64,000 nucleotides of DNA from Agrobacterium rubi TR3 = NBRC 13261. GTDB lineage: Bacteria > Pseudomonadota > Alphaproteobacteria > Rhizobiales > Rhizobiaceae. The notes below the pieces were generated by a model, which had not been told where the DNA came from, searched no databases, and worked only from the letters and a program-made list of their open reading frames with translations. Of the stretch, positions 8,946 to 17,124 are shown in pieces. Each line of letters begins with the position of its first letter. Positions within the stretch are counted from its first letter, which is position 1. The DNA is taken from the NCBI RefSeq assembly GCF_000739935.1, contig NZ_BBJU01000017.1, positions 1-64,000 on the forward strand, in the 5' to 3' direction. The position numbers and the translations under genes were made by a program.

Positions 8946-9740
8946 TTACTGGCCAAGCTTGTAGTCCAGAAACCACGTCTTATCGAGCTTCGCAAATGTG
9001 CCATCGGCCTTCAGCGCCGCAATCGCCGCATTCACGGGTGCCACCAGATCCGACCCCTTCTTGAAAATAAAGCCGAAATCATCGCCGCCCAGGGGACCGC
9101 CGATCAGTTTCAGCGTGCCGCCGGACGCATCGACATAACCCTTGCCCGCCACGCCATCCGTCAGCACCAGATCGACATCGCCGGTCTTCAGCGCCTGCAC
9201 GGTGGCACCAAAGGTTTCCATCAGCTTCACCCGCGGGTTCTGCTCGTTTCCATCGAGCACGTCATAGACAACGGTATAAAACGGCGTCGTGCCCGCCTGC
9301 GCGCCCACCAGCCCCTTGTCGAAGGCGGCAAAGCTCTTGGCATCGGTAAAGCGCGTCTCGTCGGCGCGCACCAGCATGAACATCTCCGAGCGCATATAGG
9401 GATCGGAAAAATCCACCTTCTGCTTGCGCTCCTCCTTGATGCTGATGCCGGTCATGCCAATGTCGTATTGCCCATCGGACACCGCCTGGATCATCGCATC
9501 CCAGGAGGTGTTCTGATACTCGACCTTGAAATTCAACCGCCTGGCAATCTCCCCCATCGCATCATACTCCCAGCCGATAGCCTTGCCGGAGGCAGGATCA
9601 ACGAATTGCAGCGGCGGATAAGCGTTTTCCGTAACGACAACGACCGTCTTGCCCTTGAGATCCGGCAGGTCGGCAGCAAAGGAAATCGCGGGCGATAATA
9701 TCGCAGCGGCAATAGCGGTGAGAAAAGCGCGTCTGAGCAA
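8946..9740 (-). CDS. Amino-acid ABC transporter substrate-binding protein
   Basis: A 264-residue periplasmic binding protein of the SBP_bac_3 family: signal peptide (LLRRAFLTAIAAAILSPAIS, cut near FAAD), then VTENAYPPLQFVD, GWEYDAMGEIARRLN, FSDPYMRSEMFMLV and GAQAGTTPF. The pattern suits binding of a polar amino acid. The start is taken as a TTG at 9740 with GGAG 8 bases upstream; no ATG fits, and the open frame further upstream runs through a repeat element. It heads a two-gene unit with the permease. Confidence 0.9.
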   Translation of the reverse strand: MLRRAFLTAIAAAILSPAISFAADLPDLKGKTVVVVTENAYPPLQFVDPASGKAIGWEYDAMGEIARRLNFKVEYQNTSWDAMIQAVSDGQYDIGMTGISIKEERKQKVDFSDPYMRSEMFMLVRADETRFTDAKSFAAFDKGLVGAQAGTTPFYTVVYDVLDGNEQNPRVKLMETFGATVQALKTGDVDLVLTDGVAGKGYVDASGGTLKLIGGPLGGDDFGFIFKKGSDLVAPVNAAIAALKADGTFAKLDKTWFLDYKLGQ

Positions 9741-9806
9741 TGTGATGTCTCCTGCTGGCAATGCAGGAAAATGACATGGTTTGAGGGGGCTGAGCAAGAG
9801 TGCATT

Positions 9807-10002
9807 GATGGTGGTGGGTGTGGCTACCCCCCCTCTGCCCTGCCGGGCATCTCCCCCACAGGTGGGGAGATAGACTCGTGGCAACCTTTCGGCCATCTCC
9901 ACTCTCGAAACAGAAGCGACGTCGGCGCTCCTTGCCGATCTCCCTCCTTGTGGGGGAGATGCCCGGCAGGGCAGAGGGGGGTAAGCCACACCCACCACCA
10001 TC
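9807..10002. repeat. RIME-like palindromic intergenic repeat, copy A
   Basis: A long imperfect palindrome. The arms read CCTCTGCCCTGCCGGGCATC on the left (from 9831) and its complement on the right (to 9980), each followed inward by a C-rich/G-rich hairpin (CTCCCCCACAGG type). The outermost 18 bases (GGTGGTGGGTGTGGCT and its complement) are also inverted. The same arms occur near 16.84, 18.79 and 26.24 kb. The two-palindrome layout and position between genes match the Rhizobium RIME family as I remember it. The centre of this copy is in the opposite orientation to the 26.24 kb copy. Confidence 0.85.
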
Positions 10003-10012
10003 AACAAAAAAC

Positions 10013-10041
10013 GAAAAAAGGCGGCCCGAAGACCGCCTTTA
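10013..10041 (-). terminator. Rho-independent terminator of rplS
   Basis: On the minus strand AAAGGCGG pairs with CCGCCTTT around an 8-base loop and is followed by a T-run (TTTTTTCGTTTTTTG). It lies 26 bases after the rplS stop and closely resembles the hairpin at 31701-31729. Confidence 0.85.
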
Positions 10042-10067
10042 TCCAAATTCCCGAAAACCGGAAAAGC

Positions 10068-10634
10068 TTATTCAGCTGCGCCTTCGGCAGGCTTTGCAGC
10101 CTCTTCAGCGGCCTTAGCCGCTGCGGCTTCTTCGGCTGCCTTGGCTTCAGCAGCTTCTGCTGCGGCCTTTTCAGCGGCCAGAGCCTGTGCTGCTGCAACC
10201 TTTTCAGCTTCGATGCGTGCCTTTTCTTCGGCAGCGGCCTGACGCTCGCCATCGTTGAGCTTGCGGGCGCGAACGCCGGTGTCTTCGACGATACGGGCAG
10301 ACTTGCCGCGACGGTCGCGCAGGTAGTAGAGCTTGGCGCGACGGACCTTACCGCGGCGAACGATTTCAACGCCTTCGACCAGCGGAGAGTAAACCGGGAA
10401 CACGCGCTCGACGCCTTCGCCGTAGGAAATCTTGCGTACGGTGAAGCTCTCGTTGATGCCGCCGCCGGAACGGGCGATAACGACGCCTTCGTAAGCCTGT
10501 ACACGGGTACGTGTACCTTCCGTCACGCGCACGTTGACGCGAACGGTGTCACCTGGGGAAAATTCTGGAAGCTTGCGCTTCGCTTCGATCTTGGCAGCCT
10601 GTTCGGCTTCCAGCTGTTCGATAATGTTGGTCAT
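10068..10634 (-). CDS. rplS: 50S ribosomal protein L19 with Ala/Glu-rich tail
   Basis: L19 sits at the 30S-50S interface. The first 115 or so residues are a normal L19 ([60 protein letters not shown]). Bacterial L19 usually ends near there; here about 65 further residues follow, a charged, alanine-rich repeat of [16 protein letters not shown] type likely to form a single long helix or stay disordered. Such tails are usual in Rhizobiales L19. It is the last gene of the rpsP-rimM-trmD-rplS set but is separated from trmD by an oppositely oriented permease gene, so it needs its own promoter. Confidence 0.96.
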   Translation of the reverse strand: MTNIIEQLEAEQAAKIEAKRKLPEFSPGDTVRVNVRVTEGTRTRVQAYEGVVIARSGGGINESFTVRKISYGEGVERVFPVYSPLVEGVEIVRRGKVRRAKLYYLRDRRGKSARIVEDTGVRARKLNDGERQAAAEEKARIEAEKVAAAQALAAEKAAAEAAEAKAAEEAAAAKAAEEAAKPAEGAAE

Positions 10635-10806
10635 ATTAACCTCTGAGTTCTTCTGAAACAGCCAGAGCGCTCAACTGTCATCCCTTGAAACATCGTCTCG
10701 GGACCATGCCTTGCGGCAGGAGCGGGTTCACCATTCTTTGCTTGCGGTTAAAGGGGTAAACCCCAGTTCCACGCGGGCCATTACAGCAAGACGACGCATT
10801 TGTCAT
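10635..10806 (-). promoter_or_regulatory. Probable rplS leader region
   Basis: The stretch upstream of rplS on the minus strand holds a short GGGG-TTTA-CCCC hairpin at 10753-10764, a TGTCA/TGACA inverted repeat at 10801-10819, two copies of GGGATGACA (near 10676-10684 and 10801-10808), and a 42-codon open frame from 10806 to 10678. This looks like a transcribed leader and could hold L19 autoregulation; no known motif was recognised. Confidence 0.35.
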
Positions 10807-10906
10807 CCCTCTTGTGACATTATTTTGTCGGTCGCGACCTGATTGTCGGCAAGCCAACCAACGGATATGGAGGATCAAAGCGCCGCAAGACGCGCCGGGA
10901 GGGCCC

Positions 10907-11653
10907 ATGTCTTTGTTCATCATTCTGCTGCTGCTGGCCAGCGGCTTTCTGTCCGGCGCGGTCAATGCCATCGCAGGCGGCGGCACGTTTCTGACCTTCG
11001 GGGCCATGACGATTGCCGGCATCGCGCCGATTTCGGCCAATGCCACCTCCTCCATCGTGCAGTTTCCCGGCTATGTCACCTCCGTCATTGCCTATTGGCC
11101 TGAAATCCGCGCCCACTGGAAAGGCGCGATCTTTCTCGCCATCCTCTCAATCGCCGGATCGACCGCCGGTGCGCTCCTGCTTCTGTCTCTGGACAATCCA
11201 GCTTTCCGACAGCTGGTGCCATGGCTCCTGCTGGCCGCGACGCTTCTGTTTGCCGTGGGTCCGTGGTTGCGCCCGCGCACCAGCGCCGAGCGTTCTCCCG
11301 GCAATGCCGCAAGTCTCATCGGCCAGTTTCTCACATCCATCTATGGCGGCTTCTTCGGCGCTGGCATGGGCATCATGATGCTGGCGGTGCTGGGCCTGAC
11401 GGCTGGCGGCACTTACCACCACCTCAACGCGCTGAAAAACCTGCTGGCCGTCGTCATAGCGGCGGTCGCCATCGTGGTCTTCGTAGGCGGTGGCGTGGTG
11501 GCTTGGCCTGCCGCGCTGATCATGATCCCGGCGTCGGCCATCGGCGGTTATAGCGGCGTCTATATCGCCCGCCGCGTCCCGCAATGGATCATCCGCGCCT
11601 TGGTGATCTCGGTCGGCCTCTTGCTATCGGTCTACTATTTCGTCTCGACCTGA
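10907..11653 (+). CDS. TSUP-family (TauE/SafE) membrane permease
   Basis: A 248-residue inner-membrane protein with about eight helices. The family hallmarks are repeated in both halves: [16 protein letters not shown] near the N end, and [19 protein letters not shown] in the middle. TSUP proteins move sulfur-containing or small organic anions such as sulfite, thiosulfate or sulfoacetate. The ATG at 10907 has GGGAGGG 3-8 bases upstream. It lies antisense to the rpsP-rplS operon direction between trmD and rplS, and its last 19 bases overlap the end of trmD tail to tail. Confidence 0.88.
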   Translation: MSLFIILLLLASGFLSGAVNAIAGGGTFLTFGAMTIAGIAPISANATSSIVQFPGYVTSVIAYWPEIRAHWKGAIFLAILSIAGSTAGALLLLSLDNPAFRQLVPWLLLAATLLFAVGPWLRPRTSAERSPGNAASLIGQFLTSIYGGFFGAGMGIMMLAVLGLTAGGTYHHLNALKNLLAVVIAAVAIVVFVGGGVVAWPAALIMIPASAIGGYSGVYIARRVPQWIIRALVISVGLLLSVYYFVST

Positions 11654-12336
11654 GACGCTTTTCCCAGAAGGTCGGGGCGGCGTTCCTTGGTCAGCGCCAG
11701 CGCCTGCTCGTGGCGCCATTTTTCAATGGCCTTGTGGTTGCCGGAGGTCAGAACGGCTGGAATATCGCGCTCTTCCCACACTTGCGGGCGGGTATAATGC
11801 GGATGCTCCAGCAGCCCACCCTCGAAGCTCTCATGCACGCCGGAGAGATCATTGCCCATCACGCCCGGCAGAATGCGCACCACCGCATCCAGCAGCGTCA
11901 GCGCCGCCGGTTCGCCACCGGAGAGAATATAGTCGCCGATGCAGACCTCTTCGAGATCACGGGCATCGATCACCCGCTGATCCACGCCCTCGAAACGACC
12001 GCAGATGATGATAACGCCATCACCAGCGGCGATCTCGCGAACGCGCTCCTGTGTCAACGGCTTCCCGCGCGGGCTCATCAGCAGGCGCGGACGCGCATCG
12101 TCTGTCGATACCGCATCGATGGCAGCCGCCAGCACGTCAGGCTTCAGCACCATGCCCGCACCGCCACCGGCTGGCGTGTCATCCACGCTGCGGTGCTTGT
12201 CGGTGGCGAAGTCACGGATTTGCACCGGCTCTATCTGCCACTGCCCACGCTCCAGCGCCTTGCCTGCCAGCGAATGACCGAGATGCCCTGGAAACATATC
12301 CGGGTACAGCGTCAGCACGGTTGCCTTGAATGCCAT
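11635..12336 (-). CDS. trmD: tRNA (guanine-N1-)-methyltransferase
   Basis: TrmD methylates G37 of tRNAs with SAM, preventing +1 frameshifts. The 233-residue protein has [18 protein letters not shown] at the N end, the [12 protein letters not shown] loop, the knot motif [10 protein letters not shown], the [11 protein letters not shown] segment and [12 protein letters not shown]. The start at 12336 gives the family length; the frame runs on upstream inside rimM. It begins just before the rimM stop is cleared, so the two are translationally close. It ends in a 19-base tail-to-tail overlap with the TSUP gene. Confidence 0.97.
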   Translation of the reverse strand: MAFKATVLTLYPDMFPGHLGHSLAGKALERGQWQIEPVQIRDFATDKHRSVDDTPAGGGAGMVLKPDVLAAAIDAVSTDDARPRLLMSPRGKPLTQERVREIAAGDGVIIICGRFEGVDQRVIDARDLEEVCIGDYILSGGEPAALTLLDAVVRILPGVMGNDLSGVHESFEGGLLEHPHYTRPQVWEERDIPAVLTSGNHKAIEKWRHEQALALTKERRPDLLGKASQVETK

Positions 12337-12337
12337 G

Positions 12338-12910
12338 TTATTTTTTCTTGCCGAAGATCGGATGATCCGGGTCGTCCTTGCCGTCATCGGGATTGTCGAT
12401 CAGCCCGGCAGCGAGCGGATCGATCAGGATTTTTCCACCCTCGAGGTCGATTTCCAAAACCGCAGCCTCGGAAAACGGAATGAGTGTCGGACGACGGCCA
12501 GCGCCTTTCAGCTCCAGCAGATCGCCCGCGCCGAAATCATGGACAGCGGCGACCGAGCCATAGCTCTTGCCGTCGGCATCGACGGCCTCCAGCCCTTCCA
12601 GATCGGTATAGTAGAATTCGTCTTCGTCCAGATCATCGTCGGGCAGATTGTCACGCTCGATGAACAGTTCCAGCCCGTTCAGAGCTTCCGCCGCATTGCG
12701 GTCGTTGACACCACGAAAGCGCACGATGACGACGGTCTTGGCTTCGCGAATCTCGAGGATTTCGAACACCCGGCCATCAGCAGCGATCAGATTGCCGTAA
12801 TCGCCCAGCGCCGTCGGATCATCCGTGAACGAGCTGACCCGCACTTCGCCGCGCAAGCCCTGCGCCGCGCCAATCTTGGCCATGAGAATGGGGTTTTCCA
12901 GCTTTGCCAT
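12338..12910 (-). CDS. rimM: Ribosome maturation factor RimM
   Basis: RimM binds S19 and assists 16S rRNA processing of the 30S head. The 190-residue protein has the N-terminal RimM domain ([34 protein letters not shown]) and the C-terminal PRC-barrel ([39 protein letters not shown]). It follows rpsP by 118 bases that include a strong hairpin, and precedes trmD almost without a gap, the standard bacterial order. Confidence 0.96.
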   Translation of the reverse strand: MAKLENPILMAKIGAAQGLRGEVRVSSFTDDPTALGDYGNLIAADGRVFEILEIREAKTVVIVRFRGVNDRNAAEALNGLELFIERDNLPDDDLDEDEFYYTDLEGLEAVDADGKSYGSVAAVHDFGAGDLLELKGAGRRPTLIPFSEAAVLEIDLEGGKILIDPLAAGLIDNPDDGKDDPDHPIFGKKK

Positions 12911-12977
12911 CGGTCGTCCGTTTCGGTGTTCGTCTTTGAAAATCTATGTACGGCATGTTGCCGTCAAAATAAACACA

Positions 12978-13009
12978 AACGGGTGGCGCGGACATCCGCA
13001 CCACCCGTT
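12978..13009 (-). terminator. Intra-operon hairpin between rpsP and rimM
   Basis: On the minus strand AACGGGTGG and GCGG pair with CCGC and CCACCCGTT in a nearly uninterrupted 13-14-bp stem with a tetranucleotide loop, followed by TTTGTGTTTATTTT. It sits 20 bases after the rpsP stop. It should end part of the transcription after rpsP, giving more S16 than RimM/TrmD. Confidence 0.7.
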
Positions 13010-13028
13010 CAAATCGTGCCAACCGGAC

Positions 13029-13406
13029 TTATTCGGCAGCAGATGTTTCTGCGGCAGCAGCAGCGGCGTCGTCAGCCTTCTGCTTCTTCTCGGCAATGCG
13101 CTCGACTGCCTTCTTGCCTGGCTTTGCCTTTTCAGGGTTGCTGCGGGCGTCGCGTGTTGCAATGCCGGCTTCTGCGAGGAAGCGCAGAACGCGGTCCGTT
13201 GGCTGTGCGCCCTTGGCAATCCATTCCTTGACGAGGTCAGCATTGATCTGGATGCGATCAGCGTTGTCCTTGGCAAGCATTGGGTTCCAGGAACCGACCT
13301 TCTCGAGGAAACGGCCGTCGCGTGGCGAACGGGCGTCAGCAACGACGATCTGGTAGTACGGGCGCTTCTTGGAACCACCGCGTGCGAGACGAATTTTCAG
13401 TGCCAT
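13029..13406 (-). CDS. rpsP: 30S ribosomal protein S16
   Basis: S16 is an early-binding 30S protein. The first 80 or so residues are canonical ([51 protein letters not shown]). The remaining 40 form a basic then alanine-rich tail ([20 protein letters not shown]), as in other Rhizobiales. It follows the chorismate mutase gene by 32 bases on the same strand and is the first ribosomal gene of the block. Confidence 0.97.
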   Translation of the reverse strand: MALKIRLARGGSKKRPYYQIVVADARSPRDGRFLEKVGSWNPMLAKDNADRIQINADLVKEWIAKGAQPTDRVLRFLAEAGIATRDARSNPEKAKPGKKAVERIAEKKQKADDAAAAAAETSAAE

Positions 13407-13438
13407 GTTGTTTCTCCTTATAATGGCTTGCCCGCCGG

Positions 13439-13756
13439 TCAGGCGGTCTTGTCGGTGCCGTTGTGTTCAGCGGCAATTGCTTCATGATGCCGGATGACTT
13501 CCTTGATGATGAAGTTCAAGAACTTCTCGGCGAAGTCCGGGTCCAGATCGGCGTCCTTTGCTAAGCGGCGCAGGCGTTCGATCTGGTATTCCTCGCGCGC
13601 CGGGTCCGCCGGCGGCAATTCGTGGGTTGCTTTCAAAACGCCAACCGCCTTGGTGCGTTGGAACCGTTCTGCCAGCATGTGCACCAGTGCCGCATCGATA
13701 TTGTCGATGGACTGGCGGTATTGCGAAAGTTGAGCCTTTACGTCTGCGTCGGTCAT
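13439..13756 (-). CDS. Chorismate mutase, AroQ type
   Basis: Converts chorismate to prephenate for phenylalanine and tyrosine synthesis. The 105-residue all-helical protein has the AroQ pattern: [27 protein letters not shown] with its catalytic Lys, [13 protein letters not shown], and a C-terminal [10 protein letters not shown] helix. It is a stand-alone mutase without a dehydratase domain. The start at 13756 (MTDADVK) is 7 bases after the ffh stop; an open frame extends into ffh but the upstream part reads as ffh sequence in another frame. Confidence 0.92.
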   Translation of the reverse strand: MTDADVKAQLSQYRQSIDNIDAALVHMLAERFQRTKAVGVLKATHELPPADPAREEYQIERLRRLAKDADLDPDFAEKFLNFIIKEVIRHHEAIAAEHNGTDKTA

Positions 13757-13763
13757 CACAGTC

Positions 13764-15341
13764 TCACTTCTTCTTGCCAAAACCGGGCAGGCCGGGAAGA
13801 CCGCCCAGCCCCGGAAGCTTGGGTCCACCGAGACCCGGAAGACCCGGCATTCCGCCCATGCCACCAAGACCCGGAGGCATTGCGCCCGGCTTGCCGAGAC
13901 CTGCGGCTTCGGCTTGTTTTTGAAGCGCTTCCAGTTGCTTGGGGTCCATATTGGCCAGATCAGGCATGCCGCCCATTCCGCCACCAAGGCCCATCTTGCC
14001 CGCAAGGCCGCCCATCATCTGTTTCATGATGCCGCCCTTGCCCTTGCCACCCATGGCTTTCATCATGTCGGCCATGCCGCGATGCATTTTCAGCAGCTTG
14101 TTGATTTCGGCGGCATCCGTGCCGGAACCGGCAGCGATTCGCTTTTTGCGGCTGTGCTTGAGCATGTCGGGATTGGCACGCTCGGCCTTGGTCATCGAAG
14201 AGATGATGGCGATCTGGCGGTCGAACATCTTGTCGTTCAGACCCGATGCGGCCATCTTGTCCTTCATGCCGGACATGCCGGGCATCAGACCCATAATGCC
14301 GCCCATGCCGCCCATTTTCTTCATTTGCCCAAGCTGGTCGGCCAGATCGTTCAGATCGAACTTGCCCGACTGCATCTTCTTGGCCATCGCTGCGGCTTTT
14401 TCCGCATCGATGTTTTCGGCAGCCTTTTCGACCAGCGAAACAATGTCGCCCATGCCCAGAATTCGGTCGGCGATACGGCGCGGGTGGAACTCGTCCAGCT
14501 CGCCCATGCGCTCGCCGGTACCGATCAGCTTGATCGGCTTGCCGGTCACGGCACGCATCGAAAGGGCGGCACCGCCACGGCCATCGCCGTCCATACGGGT
14601 CAGCACGAGGCCGGTAATGCCGACACGCTCATCGAAGTTGCGCGCCAGATTGACGGCGTCCTGACCAGTCAGGCTATCGGCTACCAGCAGGATTTCATGC
14701 GGCTTGGCGTTTTTTTTGATCTCCGCCATTTCCATCATCAACGGCTCGTCGATGTGGGTACGACCGGCCGTATCGAGGATCACGACATCATGGCCGCCAA
14801 GTTTGGCAGCCTGCACGGCGCGCGAAGCGATATCGGTCGGCGATTGTCCCGCAATGATCGGCAGCGTATCGACGCCGGTTTGAACGCCCAGCTGGCGCAA
14901 CTGCTCCTGGGCCGCCGGACGACGCGTGTCGAGAGATGCCATCAGCACCTTCTTCTTGTCGCGGTCGGTCAGGCGCTTGGCGATCTTGCCGGTGGTCGTC
15001 GTCTTACCCGAACCCTGCAGACCTACCATCATGATCACGACGGGGGCGGCGGCATGCAGGTCGATCGCCACACCTTCGGAGCCCAGCATCTCGACCAGCT
15101 CGTCATGAACGATCTTGACCACCATCTGGCCGGGCTTGATGGCTTTGAGAACCGAGGCGCCAACGGCCTTTTCACGCACCTTGTCGGTGAAGGACCGCAC
15201 GACTTCCAGCGCCACGTCCGCTTCCAAAAGCGCACGGCGAACCTCGCGCAGGGCCGCCGTCACATCGGCTTCCGAAAGCGCGCCACGGCCCGTCAGTCCA
15301 TTCAAAATGGAGCCAAGCCGGTCCTGGAGGTTCTCAAACAT
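13764..15341 (-). CDS. ffh: Signal recognition particle GTPase Ffh
   Basis: Ffh binds signal peptides on the ribosome and, with FtsY, delivers them to the translocon. The 525 residues show an N domain, the G domain with GLQGSGKTTTTGK, DTRRPAAQEQL, DTAGRTHIDEP, TRMDGDGRGGAAL, and a methionine-rich M domain ending in a long Gly/Met/Pro-rich low-complexity tail (about residues 430-525), longer than in E. coli. It leads the run to chorismate mutase and rpsP. Its receptor gene ftsY lies about 6 kb away on the other strand. No 4.5S RNA gene was found in the window. Confidence 0.97.
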   Translation of the reverse strand: MFENLQDRLGSILNGLTGRGALSEADVTAALREVRRALLEADVALEVVRSFTDKVREKAVGASVLKAIKPGQMVVKIVHDELVEMLGSEGVAIDLHAAAPVVIMMVGLQGSGKTTTTGKIAKRLTDRDKKKVLMASLDTRRPAAQEQLRQLGVQTGVDTLPIIAGQSPTDIASRAVQAAKLGGHDVVILDTAGRTHIDEPLMMEMAEIKKNAKPHEILLVADSLTGQDAVNLARNFDERVGITGLVLTRMDGDGRGGAALSMRAVTGKPIKLIGTGERMGELDEFHPRRIADRILGMGDIVSLVEKAAENIDAEKAAAMAKKMQSGKFDLNDLADQLGQMKKMGGMGGIMGLMPGMSGMKDKMAASGLNDKMFDRQIAIISSMTKAERANPDMLKHSRKKRIAAGSGTDAAEINKLLKMHRGMADMMKAMGGKGKGGIMKQMMGGLAGKMGLGGGMGGMPDLANMDPKQLEALQKQAEAAGLGKPGAMPPGLGGMGGMPGLPGLGGPKLPGLGGLPGLPGFGKKK

Positions 15342-15677
15342 CGCGTCATCCTTCTTCGTTTCGGGGTCACCGAAACGTCGGTTCTTTTGCTGTCAAAAAC
15401 AAGACGCCCGATAAAGGGCATAGCCAAAAAAGCACCCGAGGGCGCATCGCGCTGTCGGATGTTTGCCTCCGGGATCATCTATACCTTGCGGGTCCCGGTC
15501 GGCGGCTGCGGTCATGAAACTGCCAGCTGATGGGCGCGGGTTAACAGCAAATGCGCGAGAGAGTCAAGGCAACGCGCCATTTTTCACGAGAGCGTAACGG
15601 CTGACGTCTTCGTGAAAACACCTCCACCCTGCATCTGCCCGCTTGAAGAGGCTGCGGCGCACTCCTATAGATTCGTC
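15342..15677. other. 336-base intergenic region upstream of ffh and the MBL gene
   Basis: Divergent promoter region of ffh and the following hydrolase gene. I see no gene, tRNA or clear repeat in it. Confidence 0.4.
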
Positions 15678-16748
15678 ATGAAAAGACGCAGCCTCTTCAA
15701 ACTCTCGTTCCTCGGCGCCCTCCTGGCGGGCGGTGGTCTTTATGCGCGCCAGTCCAACGCCAGCGCCTATTATAAAGGCCCCATGTCGGATCATTTCGAT
15801 GGCGTGCGCTTCTTCAACCCGGGCGGCGAAGCGCCGAACGGCTTCCTCGACCTGATGAAGTGGCGGTTCGATGGCGACAAGGCGACCTGGCCGGACGCCT
15901 ATCCCAGCCCCTTTCCCTTCGTGAAACCGGACGAGCGTGTGAACGGAACCGCCCTGCGCGTCACCTTCGTCGGCCACGCGTCCTTTCTCATCCAGACGGC
16001 AGGGCTGAATATTCTGGTCGATCCCGTCTGGTCGGAACGCACCAGCCCCTTCAGCTTTGCCGGTCCCAAGCGCGTCAATCCGCCCGGCATCCAGTTCAAG
16101 GATTTGCCGCCCATCGATCTCGTGCTGGTCACGCACAATCACTATGACCATCTGGATACGGAAACGCTGCACCAGCTCCACATCCACCACAAACCGCATT
16201 TCGTCACGCCACTGGGTAACGACGCCGTCATTCGCACCCGTGTTGAAGCGGCCAATATTTCCGTGGGTGATTGGGGCGATGTGCTGATGGTCGCGCCCGA
16301 TGTGAAAATCCATTTCGAGCCCTGCCATCACTGGTCGGCCCGCGGCCTCAACGATCGCCGCATGGCGCTCTGGGCCGCCTTCGTCATCGAAACGCCAGGC
16401 GGCAAGATTTACCACATCGGCGATACCGGCTTCCACAGCGGCCTCAACTACCACGCCGCCCGCAAAAAACACGGCAGCTTCCGCCTTGCCAACCTGCCGT
16501 TTGGCGCATACGAGCCCCGCTGGTTCATGAAAGGCCAGCACCAGAACCCGTCCGAAGCGGTGGAAGGCATGAAGATATGCGGCGCAGCCTACGCCTGCGG
16601 CCATCATTGGGGAACGGTTCAGCTGACCGACGAAGCCATCGACGCACCCATCATCGCGCTGAAGGCTGCACTGAGCGAACACGGCGTCCCAGAAGACCGC
16701 TTCCGCCCGATGCGTCCCAGTGAGGTTTTCGACGTACCGATGGTTTGA
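15678..16748 (+). CDS. MBL-fold metal-dependent hydrolase, NAPE-PLD/RomA-like
   Basis: A 356-residue member of the metallo-beta-lactamase superfamily in the N-acyl-phosphatidylethanolamine phospholipase D/RomA branch. It has a twin-arginine-like leader (MKRRSLFKLSFLGALLAGGG), FVGHASFLIQTAGLNILVDP, the metal motif THNHYDHLD, a second ligand in PCHHWSARG, GDTGFHSG and a late CGHHWGT. The ATG at 15678 starts the leader; an upstream frame extends 22 codons more. Likely exported or membrane-facing. The natural substrate is not known. Confidence 0.87.
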   Translation: MKRRSLFKLSFLGALLAGGGLYARQSNASAYYKGPMSDHFDGVRFFNPGGEAPNGFLDLMKWRFDGDKATWPDAYPSPFPFVKPDERVNGTALRVTFVGHASFLIQTAGLNILVDPVWSERTSPFSFAGPKRVNPPGIQFKDLPPIDLVLVTHNHYDHLDTETLHQLHIHHKPHFVTPLGNDAVIRTRVEAANISVGDWGDVLMVAPDVKIHFEPCHHWSARGLNDRRMALWAAFVIETPGGKIYHIGDTGFHSGLNYHAARKKHGSFRLANLPFGAYEPRWFMKGQHQNPSEAVEGMKICGAAYACGHHWGTVQLTDEAIDAPIIALKAALSEHGVPEDRFRPMRPSEVFDVPMV

Positions 16749-16771
16749 GTTTGGTGGGTGGGGCCTCACTT

Positions 16772-16813
16772 GCAATTCCAACACTTAGCGCTTGGCTAAG
16801 ATGCTGGAATTGC
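16772..16813 (+). terminator. Imperfect hairpin after the MBL gene
   Basis: GCAATTCCA at 16772-16780 and TGGAATTGC at 16805-16813 enclose a second pairing, TTAGC with GCTAA, making a long stem 24 bases after the stop. Probable terminator or palindromic insertion; it interrupts the outer arms of the adjoining RIME-like repeat. Confidence 0.5.
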
Positions 16814-16840
16814 GTTTTCGATTGATGACAGAGCCAGCCG

Positions 16841-17000
16841 CTCACCCCCCTCTGCCTTGCCAGGCATCTCCCCCACAAGGGGGGAGATCGGCAAGCCGCT
16901 TCCTCCCCACTCTATCCGCAGCAGCAGAGATGGCCTGGAGCTAACCACGATTCGATCTCCCTCCTTGTGGGGGAGATGCCCGGCAGGGCAGAGGGGGGTA
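16841..17000. repeat. RIME-like palindromic intergenic repeat, copy B
   Basis: Same arms as copy A (CCCCCTCTGCCTTGCCAGGC on the left, the complement ending near 17000). The centre reads TCCCCACTCTATCCGCAGCA, shared with copy C but not with A or D, so two subtypes are present. Confidence 0.82.
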
Positions 17001-17124
17001 AACCCCACCCCAAAACATCAAAGACAAAAATATTTCCAAGCTAAATCAACAACTTAACCGAAAACCCGCAAAAAACATCAAAATTCCCCCCGTAACTTTC
17101 TCCACGGCGCGCGAATCACCCGCA

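Noticed and set aside
7782-9698. 638-codon open frame across the NTF2-like gene and two ABC genes
   Set aside because: It runs through three recognised genes in another frame and has no recognisable domain.
13914-15530. 538-codon open frame antisense to ffh
   Set aside because: The His-rich, low-complexity product is typical of antisense reading; ffh is unmistakable.
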